From contig DAJR01000054.1 in assembly GCA_002496385.1 (NCBI GenBank), positions 1-34,805 of the forward strand: 34,805 bases of DNA, given 5' to 3'. Positions within the stretch are counted from its first letter, which is position 1. The number at the start of each line of letters is the position of its first letter. Shown in pieces: positions 7,549-14,588 of this stretch. The translations under genes and the position numbers were made by a program. The notes under the pieces are model-generated. The model was not told where the DNA came from and searched no databases. It saw only the letters and a list, made by a program, of their open reading frames with translations. This DNA is from Methanomassiliicoccales archaeon UBA147 (GTDB lineage Archaea > Thermoplasmatota > Thermoplasmata > SG8-5).

Positions 7549-8457
7549 ATGGCAGGAGAACGAGCATTCGTGGACATAAACGTGAAACGGGCATTGCTCC
7601 GTGAATATCTCAAGGAAGAGGTAAAGCGGGCTGGCTTCGGCGGCGCTGACATCCAGCGGACGCCTATGGGAACACGGGTCACCCTCTATACCGAGAGACC
7701 GGGCCTGGTCATCGGCAGGAAAGGGGACAGCATAAAGGCGCTCACAGACGCGATCCAGTTCGATTTCGGCTTCGACAAGCCCCAGGTCGAGGTCGTGGAA
7801 GTGGAGAACCCAAATCTGAACGCCCAGATAATGTCTGAGAAATTGGCTTCCGCTCTCGAAAGGGGCTGGCACTTCAGAAGGGCAGGCCATTCAACTGTAC
7901 GCAGGATAATGGACAACGGCGCCAGGGGCTGCCAGGTCATCATTTCGGGAAAACTCACCGGCCAGAGGCACAGGACGGAGAAGTTCAAGGAAGGCCACAT
8001 CAAATTCTGCGGCGAACCCAAGCTCCAGTGGATGGAGGAAGGTTTCACACCCGCCAAGCTGAAACCGGGGATAATCGGCGTCAAGGTCCAAATAATGCAC
8101 CCGAAGGCGAGACTGCCCGACGAGGTCAGGATATCAGACGCGAAGGAGGCCAGCGAGCCAGTAGTTCCGGTCGAACCCGTAACTGTCACACCAGCAGGGG
8201 CCGATGCGCCCGCAGAGCCGGTTCAAACTGAAAAACCCTCGGGACCCAAGAAGAAGAAAGCCGACGCAAAGGCGGTTGAAACCCCGGAACCTGAAGCTGA
8301 GGTGAAAGTCCCGGCAGAGGAACCCAAGAAGAAAAAGGCAGAAGCGCCGGCGAAAGAAATCCCGGCCGCCGAGGCAAACACTCAGGCTGAAGAACCCAAG
8401 AAGGACGAATCGGAGAAACCAACGGAGGGAGCGAATGACGCAGTTAAAACCGAGTGA
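7549..8457 (+). CDS. rps3: Small-subunit ribosomal protein S3 (uS3) with Lys/Ala/Pro/Glu C-terminal tail
   Basis: S3 lies at the mRNA entry channel. The KH domain has its invariant loop at residues 54-60 (VIGRKGD), and the C-terminal domain follows with GARGCQVIISGKL and a final IIGVKVQIMHP. The normal protein ends near residue 200. Residues from about 205 to 302 are an added low-complexity tail of PKKKKA, AEEPKK and similar units, alternating acidic and basic. The last 23 nt overlap the L29 gene in another frame, so the tail is coding and translation of L29 is coupled to it. Confidence 0.96.
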   Translation: MAGERAFVDINVKRALLREYLKEEVKRAGFGGADIQRTPMGTRVTLYTERPGLVIGRKGDSIKALTDAIQFDFGFDKPQVEVVEVENPNLNAQIMSEKLASALERGWHFRRAGHSTVRRIMDNGARGCQVIISGKLTGQRHRTEKFKEGHIKFCGEPKLQWMEEGFTPAKLKPGIIGVKVQIMHPKARLPDEVRISDAKEASEPVVPVEPVTVTPAGADAPAEPVQTEKPSGPKKKKADAKAVETPEPEAEVKVPAEEPKKKKAEAPAKEIPAAEANTQAEEPKKDESEKPTEGANDAVKTE

Positions 8458-8665
8458 GATAAGGCAGATGACCCCCGAGGTCAGGGCAGAAAAACTCAGG
8501 GAAATCCGGGACGAGCTCATGCACGAGCGCGGCCTGGGTGCGATGGGCGGTGCTCCGACCAGTCCCGGCAAGATAAGGTCACTCAGAAAGAACATATCGA
8601 GAATATTGACCATCCAGCGGGAAGCGGCAATTCAGGAAAAAAAGAACACGGAGGCTAGCGAATAA
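8435..8665 (+). CDS. rpl29: Large-subunit ribosomal protein L29 (uL29)
   Basis: L29 is a small helical hairpin protein near the tunnel exit. The 76-residue protein shows the normal pattern: LKPSEIRQMTPEVRAEKLREIRDELMHERG, then GKIRSLRKNISRILTIQRE. It begins inside the end of S3 (23-nt overlap) with a GGAGG-like site in the S3 tail (AACGGAGGGAGCG). Its stop overlaps the next start (TAATG). Confidence 0.95.
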   Translation: MTQLKPSEIRQMTPEVRAEKLREIRDELMHERGLGAMGGAPTSPGKIRSLRKNISRILTIQREAAIQEKKNTEASE

Positions 8666-8976
8666 TGGCTGGAATCTGTTCGGTCTGCGGACTCCCTGAA
8701 GAACTCTGCATGTGCGAGGAGATTGCGAGAGAGCAGCAGCAGATCGTCATAAGAAGCGACAAGCGCCGGTACGGCAAGATAGTCACCGTTGTGACAGGCA
8801 TCAACACATCCGACATCAACGTGGACGAGCTTGCCAGGACCCTGAAGACCAAGTGCGCCGCCGGTGGCACGATAAAGGCAGGCAACATCGAGCTTCAGGG
8901 AGACCATGTCAAGAAGGTCCAGAAAGTGCTCGCCGAAATGGGATTCAAGGTCGGCGTGAAAGGAGAACAGGCATGA
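8665..8976 (+). CDS. Translation initiation factor aIF1 (SUI1 family)
   Basis: aIF1 checks start-codon selection on the small subunit. The 103-residue protein has a Cys cluster at the N terminus (C5, C8, C15, C17: C-x2-C then C-x-C, a possible zinc site), then the SUI1 core with RYGKIVTVVTGI, LKTKCAAGGTIK and IELQGDHVKKVQKVLAEMGF. It is found next to L29 in many euryarchaeal operons. GGAGG at 8650-8654 lies before the ATG, which overlaps the L29 stop. Its own stop overlaps the Rpp29 start (ATGA). Confidence 0.95.
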   Translation: MAGICSVCGLPEELCMCEEIAREQQQIVIRSDKRRYGKIVTVVTGINTSDINVDELARTLKTKCAAGGTIKAGNIELQGDHVKKVQKVLAEMGFKVGVKGEQA

Positions 8977-9236
8977 GGACAGCGGAGAACCTAGCCAGTC
9001 ACGAGCTAATCGGGCTCAGGGTCACAGTCATGAAGGGCGAAAAACCCGAATGCACTGGCCTGGTAATCGACGAGACCATGAACACCTTTCGGCTGTTCTG
9101 CGATACAAAACGCATCATGGTGCCCAAGGAAGGCAGGGACTTCCTTTTCCACCTCGAGAATGGACAGAATGTCCTGCTCAAAGGAGCCGGGATAATGTTC
9201 AGACCCGAAGACAGAACCAAGAAGGTGAAACAGTGA
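8973..9236 (+). CDS. rnp1: RNase P protein component 1 (Rpp29/Pop4)
   Basis: Rpp29 binds the specificity domain of RNase P RNA, which matures tRNA 5' ends. From ATG 8973 (overlapping the aIF1 stop) it has 87 residues, near the short end of the archaeal range. The Sm-like beta-barrel pattern is clear: LIGLRVTVMKGEKPECTGLV, then ETMNTFRL.CDTKRIMVPKEG, then FLFHL, and a final strand with the typical G-R/D-x-x-R-P-E-D-R-T/K end. The frame is open upstream but overlaps aIF1; the conserved region begins only after this ATG. Confidence 0.92.
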   Translation: MRTAENLASHELIGLRVTVMKGEKPECTGLVIDETMNTFRLFCDTKRIMVPKEGRDFLFHLENGQNVLLKGAGIMFRPEDRTKKVKQ

Positions 9237-9284
9237 ATCATTCAATTTCAATGAGAGGACTGCCGCAGGGCAGGAGGCTATAAC

Positions 9285-9743
9285 ATGGCAACCAATAAAG
9301 ATAACCCGGACGGGGCGAAAATCGAAGCGGCCAAGCCGCAGGAAAAGCCGAAGAAAGCTGCGGGCGCTAAGAAGGCGGCGGCGCCCAAGACCCCCGCACC
9401 CAGCAGGAAGAACGACCCCACCGACATCGGAATCGACGTCAAAGCGCCGGCGAAGACCTGCACGGACAGGGACTGCCCGTTCCACGGAACCCTCCCGGTC
9501 AGGGGCCAGATATTGGAAGGCGACATCGTTTCCACCAAGATGCAAAAGACCGCGGTCGTGAAGAAACTCTATATGAGGAAGAACCGGAAGTACGAGAGAC
9601 TCGAGAAGAGGTCGAGCAAGTATATCGTCCACAACCCGCCATGCATGGAAGTGAAGGTCGGTGACCACGTCAAGATCATGGAATGCAGGCCGCTGAGCAA
9701 GCTTGTCTCGTTCGTGATAATAGAAAAAATGAACCAGGGGTGA
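9285..9743 (+). CDS. rps17: Small-subunit ribosomal protein S17 (uS17) with N-terminal extension
   Basis: S17 is a primary 16S rRNA-binding OB-fold protein. The 152-residue protein is longer than typical (about 105-115). Residues 1-48 are a Lys/Ala/Pro-rich extension. The normal S17 starts near DIGIDVKAPAKTCTDRDCPF, the usual archaeal N terminus, and contains RGQILEGDIVSTKMQKTAVV, then RSSKYIVHNPP and VGDHVKIMECRPLSKLVSFV. A strong Shine-Dalgarno (GCAGGAGG) lies 7 nt before ATG 9285. The 48-nt gap from Rpp29 holds only this site. Confidence 0.96.
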   Translation: MATNKDNPDGAKIEAAKPQEKPKKAAGAKKAAAPKTPAPSRKNDPTDIGIDVKAPAKTCTDRDCPFHGTLPVRGQILEGDIVSTKMQKTAVVKKLYMRKNRKYERLEKRSSKYIVHNPPCMEVKVGDHVKIMECRPLSKLVSFVIIEKMNQG

Positions 9744-9749
9744 TGAAAA

Positions 9750-10148
9750 ATGAAAGGACTGGCCGGAAAGCAGACAAGGGGGATACCCACCGGTGCCCAG
9801 CTGGATTGCATCGACAACACCGGCGCGAAAATAGTTGAAGTCATAGCCGTTCCGAAGTATCACGGAACACACAGAAGGTACCCTGCGGCAGGAATCGGCG
9901 ACCTGGTCATTGTCAGCGTAAAGAAAGGCACTCCAGAGATGAGGAGGCAGGTTCTCCACGCTGTGATAGTGAGGCAGAAAAGGCCATTCAGACGTTCGGA
10001 CGGGACCATGGTCCAGTTCGAGGACAATGCCGTGGTCATCACGGCAGACAACGGTGAAACGAAGGGCACCGACATAAAAGGGCCCGTTGCAAGGGAAGCC
10101 GCCGAAAGGTGGCCGCGCATTGCAGCCACCGCATCAACGATAGTGTGA
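9750..10148 (+). CDS. rpl14: Large-subunit ribosomal protein L14 (uL14)
   Basis: L14 forms an intersubunit bridge and binds anti-association factor aIF6. The 132-residue length is typical of archaea. Recognisable motifs are GAQLDCIDNTGAKIVEVI, GDLVIVSVKKGTPEMRRQV and AVIVRQKRPFRRSDG, with EDNAVVI near the end. A six-base gap follows S17. Nothing about the gene is unusual. Confidence 0.97.
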   Translation: MKGLAGKQTRGIPTGAQLDCIDNTGAKIVEVIAVPKYHGTHRRYPAAGIGDLVIVSVKKGTPEMRRQVLHAVIVRQKRPFRRSDGTMVQFEDNAVVITADNGETKGTDIKGPVAREAAERWPRIAATASTIV

Positions 10149-10158
10149 GGGATGAAAA

Positions 10159-10557
10159 ATGCCAGCAGCAGTATCATCTAAGCAGCCAAGGAAGCAGAGA
10201 AGGGGGCGCTACAACGCCAAACCCCACAACAGGAGGAAGCTGATTTCCTCCCACCTGTGCGGCGACAGCGGCAATGACCTGATAAAGCAGTACAACTGCA
10301 GAGCCATACCCGTAATAAAGGGAGATATCGTACGCGTCGTGAGAGGCGACAAGGACATCGTCGGCAAGGAAGCCCTGGTGACCGAGATATTCACAAGGAA
10401 CCTGACCATCGGCCTCGAGGGCATAAATGTCAAGAAGGCGGACGGCTCGGAGATCACGAGGAAAATCGCCCCGTCAAATGTCATAATCACCAAACTGAAT
10501 TTGTCCGATCCGAAACGAAAAGAGAAACTGGACCGGCTGAAGGAGGGATATAAATGA
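10159..10557 (+). CDS. rpl24: Large-subunit ribosomal protein L24 (uL24)
   Basis: L24 helps start 50S assembly and sits near the exit tunnel. The 132-residue protein has the archaeal/eukaryotic basic N terminus (SKQPRKQRRGRYNAKPHNRR) and a KOW-type domain with IPVIKGDIVRVVRGDKDIVGKE. The sequence GINVKKADGSEITRKI with a final IAPSNVIITKLNL is also typical. The stop overlaps the S4e start by ATGA. Confidence 0.96.
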   Translation: MPAAVSSKQPRKQRRGRYNAKPHNRRKLISSHLCGDSGNDLIKQYNCRAIPVIKGDIVRVVRGDKDIVGKEALVTEIFTRNLTIGLEGINVKKADGSEITRKIAPSNVIITKLNLSDPKRKEKLDRLKEGYK

Positions 10558-11264
10558 GCAAACACATGAAGAGACTCACCGCACCCACTTCCTGGCCAGT
10601 CGGCAGGAAGACATGCGTTTGGGTAACAAAGCAGATGCCCGGAGCCCACCCGATAGAAAGGAGCATGCCGCTCCTCGTTGTCGTCAGGGACCTTGCAGGC
10701 TACTGCGACACTGCAAGGGAGGCAAGGCGGATAATAGGCGAAAGGAAGATACTCGTTGACGGAAAGGTGGCAACCAACTACAAGATGCCAGTCGGCATCA
10801 TGGACGTTATTTCGGCCCCTGACAACAAAGACAATTTCAGGCTCCTGCTCGACCGGCTAGGCAATTTCAGGCTCATGAGAATCACCCCCGAGGAAGCCAA
10901 GTGGAAGCTCGTCAGGATCGAGAACAAGACCACTATCAAAGCCGGCAAGACGCAACTGAACCTCCACGATGGCAGGAATCTCGTCCTGGACAAGAATGCC
11001 AGGAAGACCGGGGACACTCTGAAGATTTCGCTCCCGGACCAGAAGATACTGGGCGTCCACGAGTTCAAGGAAGGCAACATCGCCTACATGACAGGCGGGG
11101 CGCACATCGGCCAGCTCGGAACGGTTCAGGAGCTGACCGTGACCAGGAGCTCTGCGCCGAACCTTGTGAAATTCAAAGACGGATTCTCGACTGTCAAGGA
11201 CTATGTGTTCATCGTCGGCGAGGGAACATCCGACATTGCGTTGCCCGAGGTGAATGCGTTATGA
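10554..11264 (+). CDS. rps4e: Small-subunit ribosomal protein S4e (eS4)
   Basis: This archaeal/eukaryotic-only protein belongs to the body of the small subunit. Its 236 residues show HMKRLTAPTSWPVGRKT, the family start, an S4-type RNA-binding region (residues 40-90, with RDLAGYCDTAREARRIIGE), and a KOW domain at about 170-205 (EFKEGNIAYMTGGAHIGQLG). The ATG overlaps the L24 stop and its own stop overlaps the L5 start (ATGA on both sides), so translation is coupled along L24-S4e-L5. Confidence 0.96.
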   Translation: MSKHMKRLTAPTSWPVGRKTCVWVTKQMPGAHPIERSMPLLVVVRDLAGYCDTAREARRIIGERKILVDGKVATNYKMPVGIMDVISAPDNKDNFRLLLDRLGNFRLMRITPEEAKWKLVRIENKTTIKAGKTQLNLHDGRNLVLDKNARKTGDTLKISLPDQKILGVHEFKEGNIAYMTGGAHIGQLGTVQELTVTRSSAPNLVKFKDGFSTVKDYVFIVGEGTSDIALPEVNAL

Positions 11265-11788
11265 CCAAAACGGGAGCAAGCGGAAAGATGAGGATAATCC
11301 GCGTCCAGAAAGCAGTAATCAATATAGGCGTGGGTGAGGCAGGAGAAAACCTGGAGAAGGCCGAGAAGGTCCTGGCCATGCTGACCAAGGTCACACCGGT
11401 TCGGACCGCGTCCAAGACCACGAACAGGGACTGGGGCATCAGGAAAGGGATGCCGATCGGCTGCAAAGTGACCCTGAGGCACAAGGAGGCCGAGGAATTC
11501 ATCACAAGAGCCTTCTGGGTGAAGGAGAACAAGATAGCGGACTATTCATTCGACCAGGAAGGTAATTTCTCCTTCGGCATTTCGGATTATACCGATTTCG
11601 AGGGAATGAAATACGACCCCCAGATAGGCATTCTTGGCCTGGACGTGTGCGTCACGCTGACCAGGCCGGGGAGGCGCGTCGCTGACAGGAACATTTCACC
11701 GAGGAAGCTCTCGCCCAAGCAGAGGGTAACGAAGGAAGAGGGCATCACATTCGTCAAGAACAAATTCAAGGTCGAGGTGGTATCTTGA
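11261..11788 (+). CDS. rpl5: Large-subunit ribosomal protein L5 (uL5)
   Basis: L5 binds 5S rRNA. The 175-residue protein starts at ATG 11261 (overlapping the S4e stop) and shows MRIIRVQKAVINIGVGEAGE, then KTTNRDWGIRKGMPIGCKVTL, and FSFGISDYTDFEGMKYDP.IGILGLDVCVTLTRPGRRV, all hallmarks of archaeal L5. The reading frame is open far upstream in S4e, but no family similarity exists there. Confidence 0.96.
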   Translation: MTKTGASGKMRIIRVQKAVINIGVGEAGENLEKAEKVLAMLTKVTPVRTASKTTNRDWGIRKGMPIGCKVTLRHKEAEEFITRAFWVKENKIADYSFDQEGNFSFGISDYTDFEGMKYDPQIGILGLDVCVTLTRPGRRVADRNISPRKLSPKQRVTKEEGITFVKNKFKVEVVS

Positions 11789-11840
11789 ACAGCCCCACAC
11801 CTGTTTCAAGCGCCGCCCGCCGAAAGCTGGAGGTGTCTGA

Positions 11841-11987
11841 ATGAAACCAAAGAAAATCTTTGGAAGGAAGATAGGCTGCAGGCGCTGCGGCAGAAAGCGC
11901 GGCATGGTCCGAAGGTACGGGCTCAGGCTCTGCAGGCAATGCTTCAGGGACATGGCTCCCAAGATCGGCTTCAAGAAGTATTCCTAG
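11841..11987 (+). CDS. rps14: Small-subunit ribosomal protein S14, zinc form (uS14)
   Basis: S14 is a small head protein of the 30S subunit. This 48-residue gene is too short for many length filters. It has two C-x2-C pairs at Cys13/Cys16 (IGCRRCGRK) and Cys31/Cys34 (LCRQCFRD), the zinc-binding form found in archaea, and the typical end IGFKKYS. A strong Shine-Dalgarno (GGAGGTG) lies 7 nt before ATG. The position between L5 and S8 is conserved in archaeal spc operons. Confidence 0.96.
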   Translation: MKPKKIFGRKIGCRRCGRKRGMVRRYGLRLCRQCFRDMAPKIGFKKYS

Positions 11988-11999
11988 GAGGATGAAAGA

Positions 12000-12389
12000 A
12001 TGCAACATGACCCATTGAATGATGCGTTGTCGCAGATAAAGAACGCCGAGACAGTCGGAAAGAGAGAGTGCATTATCGCCCCGTCCTCCAAGTTAATCGG
12101 CAGAGTGCTGAAGATAATGCAGGACGGCAATTACATTTCGCAGTTCGAGTACATCGAGAACGGAAGGGCCGGCTCATTCCGCGTCGTCCTGAACGGAAGC
12201 ATCAACGGATGCGGAGTTATCAAACCGAGGTTCGCAGTGAAGAAGGTCGACCTGGAGAAATTCGAATCAAGATACCTTCCCGCACAGGATTTCGGGCTTT
12301 TGATACTGACCACGACCAGAGGTGTGATAAACCACACCGAGGCCAAAAGAAACGGCATAGGCGGCAGATTGCTGGCATATGTTTACTGA
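12000..12389 (+). CDS. rps8: Small-subunit ribosomal protein S8 (uS8)
   Basis: S8 is a primary binder of the 16S rRNA central domain. The 129-residue protein has the usual archaeal shape: DPLNDALSQIKNAETVGKRE at the start, VLKIMQDGNYISQFEYIENG in the middle, and LLILTTTRGVINHTEAKRNG near the end, with the final GGRLLAYVY. AGGAGGATGAAAG just before the ATG provides a Shine-Dalgarno. Confidence 0.97.
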   Translation: MQHDPLNDALSQIKNAETVGKRECIIAPSSKLIGRVLKIMQDGNYISQFEYIENGRAGSFRVVLNGSINGCGVIKPRFAVKKVDLEKFESRYLPAQDFGLLILTTTRGVINHTEAKRNGIGGRLLAYVY

Positions 12390-12398
12390 GGTGAGCAA

Positions 12399-12461
12399 AT
12401 GAACCCACAAACAATTAAAGTAATAATACCGGAACAAACCGAAACACCGGAGGTGGCATAA
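12399..12461 (+). CDS. 20-codon ORF coupled to the L6 start
   Basis: Between S8 and L6 there is a short frame reading MNPQTIKVIIPEQTETPEVA. It has its own Shine-Dalgarno (GAGGTGAG, 12388-12395) and its TAA stop overlaps the ATG of L6 (TAATG, 12459-12463). The second Shine-Dalgarno (GGAGGTGG) for L6 is inside it. I know of no ribosomal protein with this sequence. It may be a leader peptide that couples S8 and L6 translation, or a chance frame in a 71-nt spacer. The tidy overlap at both ends is what supports it. Confidence 0.35.
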   Translation: MNPQTIKVIIPEQTETPEVA

Positions 12462-13012
12462 TGCCCGTTTCAGGAGAGGGAAAGGACATAATCGAGATTC
12501 CCAAAGGCATCAACATCCAGGTTGAAGGCCTGAAAGTCACGGTCACAGGACCCAAGGGCACGCTCACGAGGGAATTCCCCACATCCCGGATAACCATTGC
12601 CAGGGACGGCGGGAATTTAATCCTTACCTGCTCGCTTCCGAAGAGGAAGGAATATGCGCTGCAGGGCACAATCAGGGCCCACATCCAGAACATGATCCGC
12701 GGCGCAGCCGAGGGCTTCGAGTACAAGATGAAGATAGTGTACTCCCACTTCCCGGTGAAGACCAGCGTGAAGGGCAACGTATTCGTGATTGAGAATTTCC
12801 TCGGGGAGAAGTTCCCGAGGAAAGCCGCGATAATAGGCGACACCAAGGTATCAATAAAGGGAGACGAGGTCATCATAACCGGTTCAAACCGGGAGAATGT
12901 CGGGCAGACCGCGGCCAACATCGAACAGGCTACGATCATCAAGAGCTATGACCCGAGGAAGTTCCAGGATGGCATTTACATAGTCCACAAGGGAGGTAAG
13001 AAGGATGCCTGA
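12461..13012 (+). CDS. rpl6: Large-subunit ribosomal protein L6 (uL6)
   Basis: L6 lies near the factor-binding centre of the large subunit. The 183 residues cover both repeated domains. IEIPKGINIQVEGLKVTVTG begins the first, and GPKGTLTREF and AHIQNMIRGAAEGFEYKM follow; the second begins near VYSHFPVKTSVKGN. The C-terminal motif RKFQDGIYIVHKG is typical. The stop is 8 nt into the L32e gene, so the two overlap. Confidence 0.96.
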   Translation: MPVSGEGKDIIEIPKGINIQVEGLKVTVTGPKGTLTREFPTSRITIARDGGNLILTCSLPKRKEYALQGTIRAHIQNMIRGAAEGFEYKMKIVYSHFPVKTSVKGNVFVIENFLGEKFPRKAAIIGDTKVSIKGDEVIITGSNRENVGQTAANIEQATIIKSYDPRKFQDGIYIVHKGGKKDA

Positions 13013-13589
13013 GAACAAGAAAAACGGACCCGTAAAGGAGGGGAAAACAGCACCGGAAGAAAAACCGGCCGAAAAGCCGTCCAAGGCCGACAAGAAGGAG
13101 AAAACTGTGTACAAGCCCCGCGCCAAGCCCGAGATAACGCCGGATGAAAAGCTGGCCCTCGACCAGAGGAGGGACAAGACCTGCAACCGGCCGGAGTTCC
13201 ACAGGCAGGAATGGTTCCGGTATCAGAGGATCGGCGACCAGTGGCGGAAACCCCGTGGGCTTCATTCCAAGATGAGGCGCCACATCGGCTACAGGCCAAA
13301 CATCGTTTCGATTGGATACCGCGGTCCCAAGCTGGCCCGGGGAAGGCACCCGTCCGGCTTCGAGGAAGTGATGGTGTTCAACCCGAAGGACCTTGAAACC
13401 CTGAATCCAAAGAAGCAGGCCATACGGATAGGCCATTCGGTCGGCTACCTGAAAAGGATGCACATCGCGCTGAAGGCCGATGAGATGAACCTCCGCATAT
13501 TGAACTTCAACCGCGAGACCTTCGAGGAACTTGTCTCCGAGGCGAAGAAGAGAGGCCTCGGGAAGAATCCCAAGGAGGGAGACAAATGA
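13005..13589 (+). CDS. rpl32e: Large-subunit ribosomal protein L32e (eL32) with N-terminal extension
   Basis: L32e is an archaeal/eukaryotic-only protein. The core begins near residue 60 with FHRQEWFRYQRIGDQWRKPR, the family signature, followed by HSKMRRHIGYRPNIVSIGYRG and a final I-L-N-F-N-R-E-T motif. Residues 1-45 are charged and Pro/Lys/Glu-rich (ENKKNGPVKEGKTAPEEK). Other archaea also lengthen this N terminus, but less often with this composition. The Shine-Dalgarno GGGAGGTAAG is inside the L6 end, and the 8-nt overlap suggests translational coupling. Confidence 0.95.
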   Translation: MPENKKNGPVKEGKTAPEEKPAEKPSKADKKEKTVYKPRAKPEITPDEKLALDQRRDKTCNRPEFHRQEWFRYQRIGDQWRKPRGLHSKMRRHIGYRPNIVSIGYRGPKLARGRHPSGFEEVMVFNPKDLETLNPKKQAIRIGHSVGYLKRMHIALKADEMNLRILNFNRETFEELVSEAKKRGLGKNPKEGDK

Positions 13590-14083
13590 ACCTGACAAAC
13601 CAGCGCAGGATGGCCGCGGAGATACTGAAGTGCGGCGAGAACCGTGTTTGGATCGACCCGGACCCGGACAACATGAAGCAGGTCGCTGATTGCATCACCC
13701 GGGCGGATGTCCGGCTTGCCATCAACTGGGGCCTCATCCAGGCCAAGCAGAAGCAGGGCAAGTCCACAGGCCGCTCCAAGCAGACCGATGCCCAGAAGAA
13801 GAAGGGCAGGCGCAGGGGGCCGGGCAGCCGGAAGGGCGGAAAATACGCCAGGACGCCCAGGAAGCGCGAGTGGATCAGGCTGATTCGGCCCGTCCGGATG
13901 AAGCTCAGGGAGCTGAAGGACGGCGGAGCCATTGACAACAGCACGTACCGCAAGTTCTACATGCAGGCGAAGGGCGGGATGTTCAAGAACAAGGCCCACC
14001 TTATCACCCAGCTCAAACTCCAGGGACGCCTGAAGGACATGCCCGAGCCCGGAGAGGCACCGATCGTACAGGAGGCGAAGTGA
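13586..14083 (+). CDS. rpl19e: Large-subunit ribosomal protein L19e (eL19)
   Basis: L19e is an archaeal/eukaryotic-only protein whose long helix reaches toward the small subunit. The 165-residue protein opens with MNLTNQRRMAAEILKCGENR, which is diagnostic, then has a Lys/Gly-rich segment (RSKQTDAQKKKGRRRGPGS) and YRKFYMQAKGGMFKNKAHL near the end. ATG 13586 overlaps the L32e stop by four bases. Confidence 0.96.
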   Translation: MNLTNQRRMAAEILKCGENRVWIDPDPDNMKQVADCITRADVRLAINWGLIQAKQKQGKSTGRSKQTDAQKKKGRRRGPGSRKGGKYARTPRKREWIRLIRPVRMKLRELKDGGAIDNSTYRKFYMQAKGGMFKNKAHLITQLKLQGRLKDMPEPGEAPIVQEAK

Positions 14084-14085
14084 AC

Positions 14086-14586
14086 ATGGCCACAGGACCA
14101 AGATACCACGTAGCGTTCAGAAGGAGAAGGCAGGGCAGGACAGATTACCGGATGAGGAAGAAGCTCATCACATCAGGCCTGCCGAGGGCGGTTGTTCGCT
14201 GCACATCCAAGAATACGATCGTCCAGTTCGTCAATTTCAAACCCCAGGGCGATGCCGTGATAGCCGCTGCCACCACGAAGGAGCTCGGGAAGCTGGGCTG
14301 GAAGCATGCGACAGGGAACCTGCCATCGGCATACCTTGCAGGCTTCATGGCAGGCAAGAGAGCCTCCAAGGCCGGCGTCGAGAAAGCGGTGCTGGACATG
14401 GGGCTCAAGCCCCCGAAGAAAGGCACCAAGGTTTTCGCAGCCCTGAAAGGCATGCTGGATGCCGGAATAGACATCCCGCACAGCGACGAGGTGCTTCCTT
14501 CCGACGAGCGCATTTCCGGCTCGCATATCAACGCAGAGGTTCCCAAGATGTTCGAATCCATCTCCAGCAAGATAAAGGAGGCCTAA
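14086..14586 (+). CDS. rpl18: Large-subunit ribosomal protein L18 (uL18)
   Basis: L18 binds 5S rRNA together with L5. The 166-residue protein shows GPRYHVAFRRRRQGRTDYRM, then LPRAVVRCTSKNTIVQFVNF and AYLAGFMAGKRASKAGVEKAV, which match archaeal L18. The frame opens at GTG 14080, but ATG 14086, two codons later, leads straight into the conserved sequence and is the better start. GGAGG (14071-14075) lies about 10 nt upstream. Confidence 0.96.
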   Translation: MATGPRYHVAFRRRRQGRTDYRMRKKLITSGLPRAVVRCTSKNTIVQFVNFKPQGDAVIAAATTKELGKLGWKHATGNLPSAYLAGFMAGKRASKAGVEKAVLDMGLKPPKKGTKVFAALKGMLDAGIDIPHSDEVLPSDERISGSHINAEVPKMFESISSKIKEA

Positions 14587-14588
14587 GC

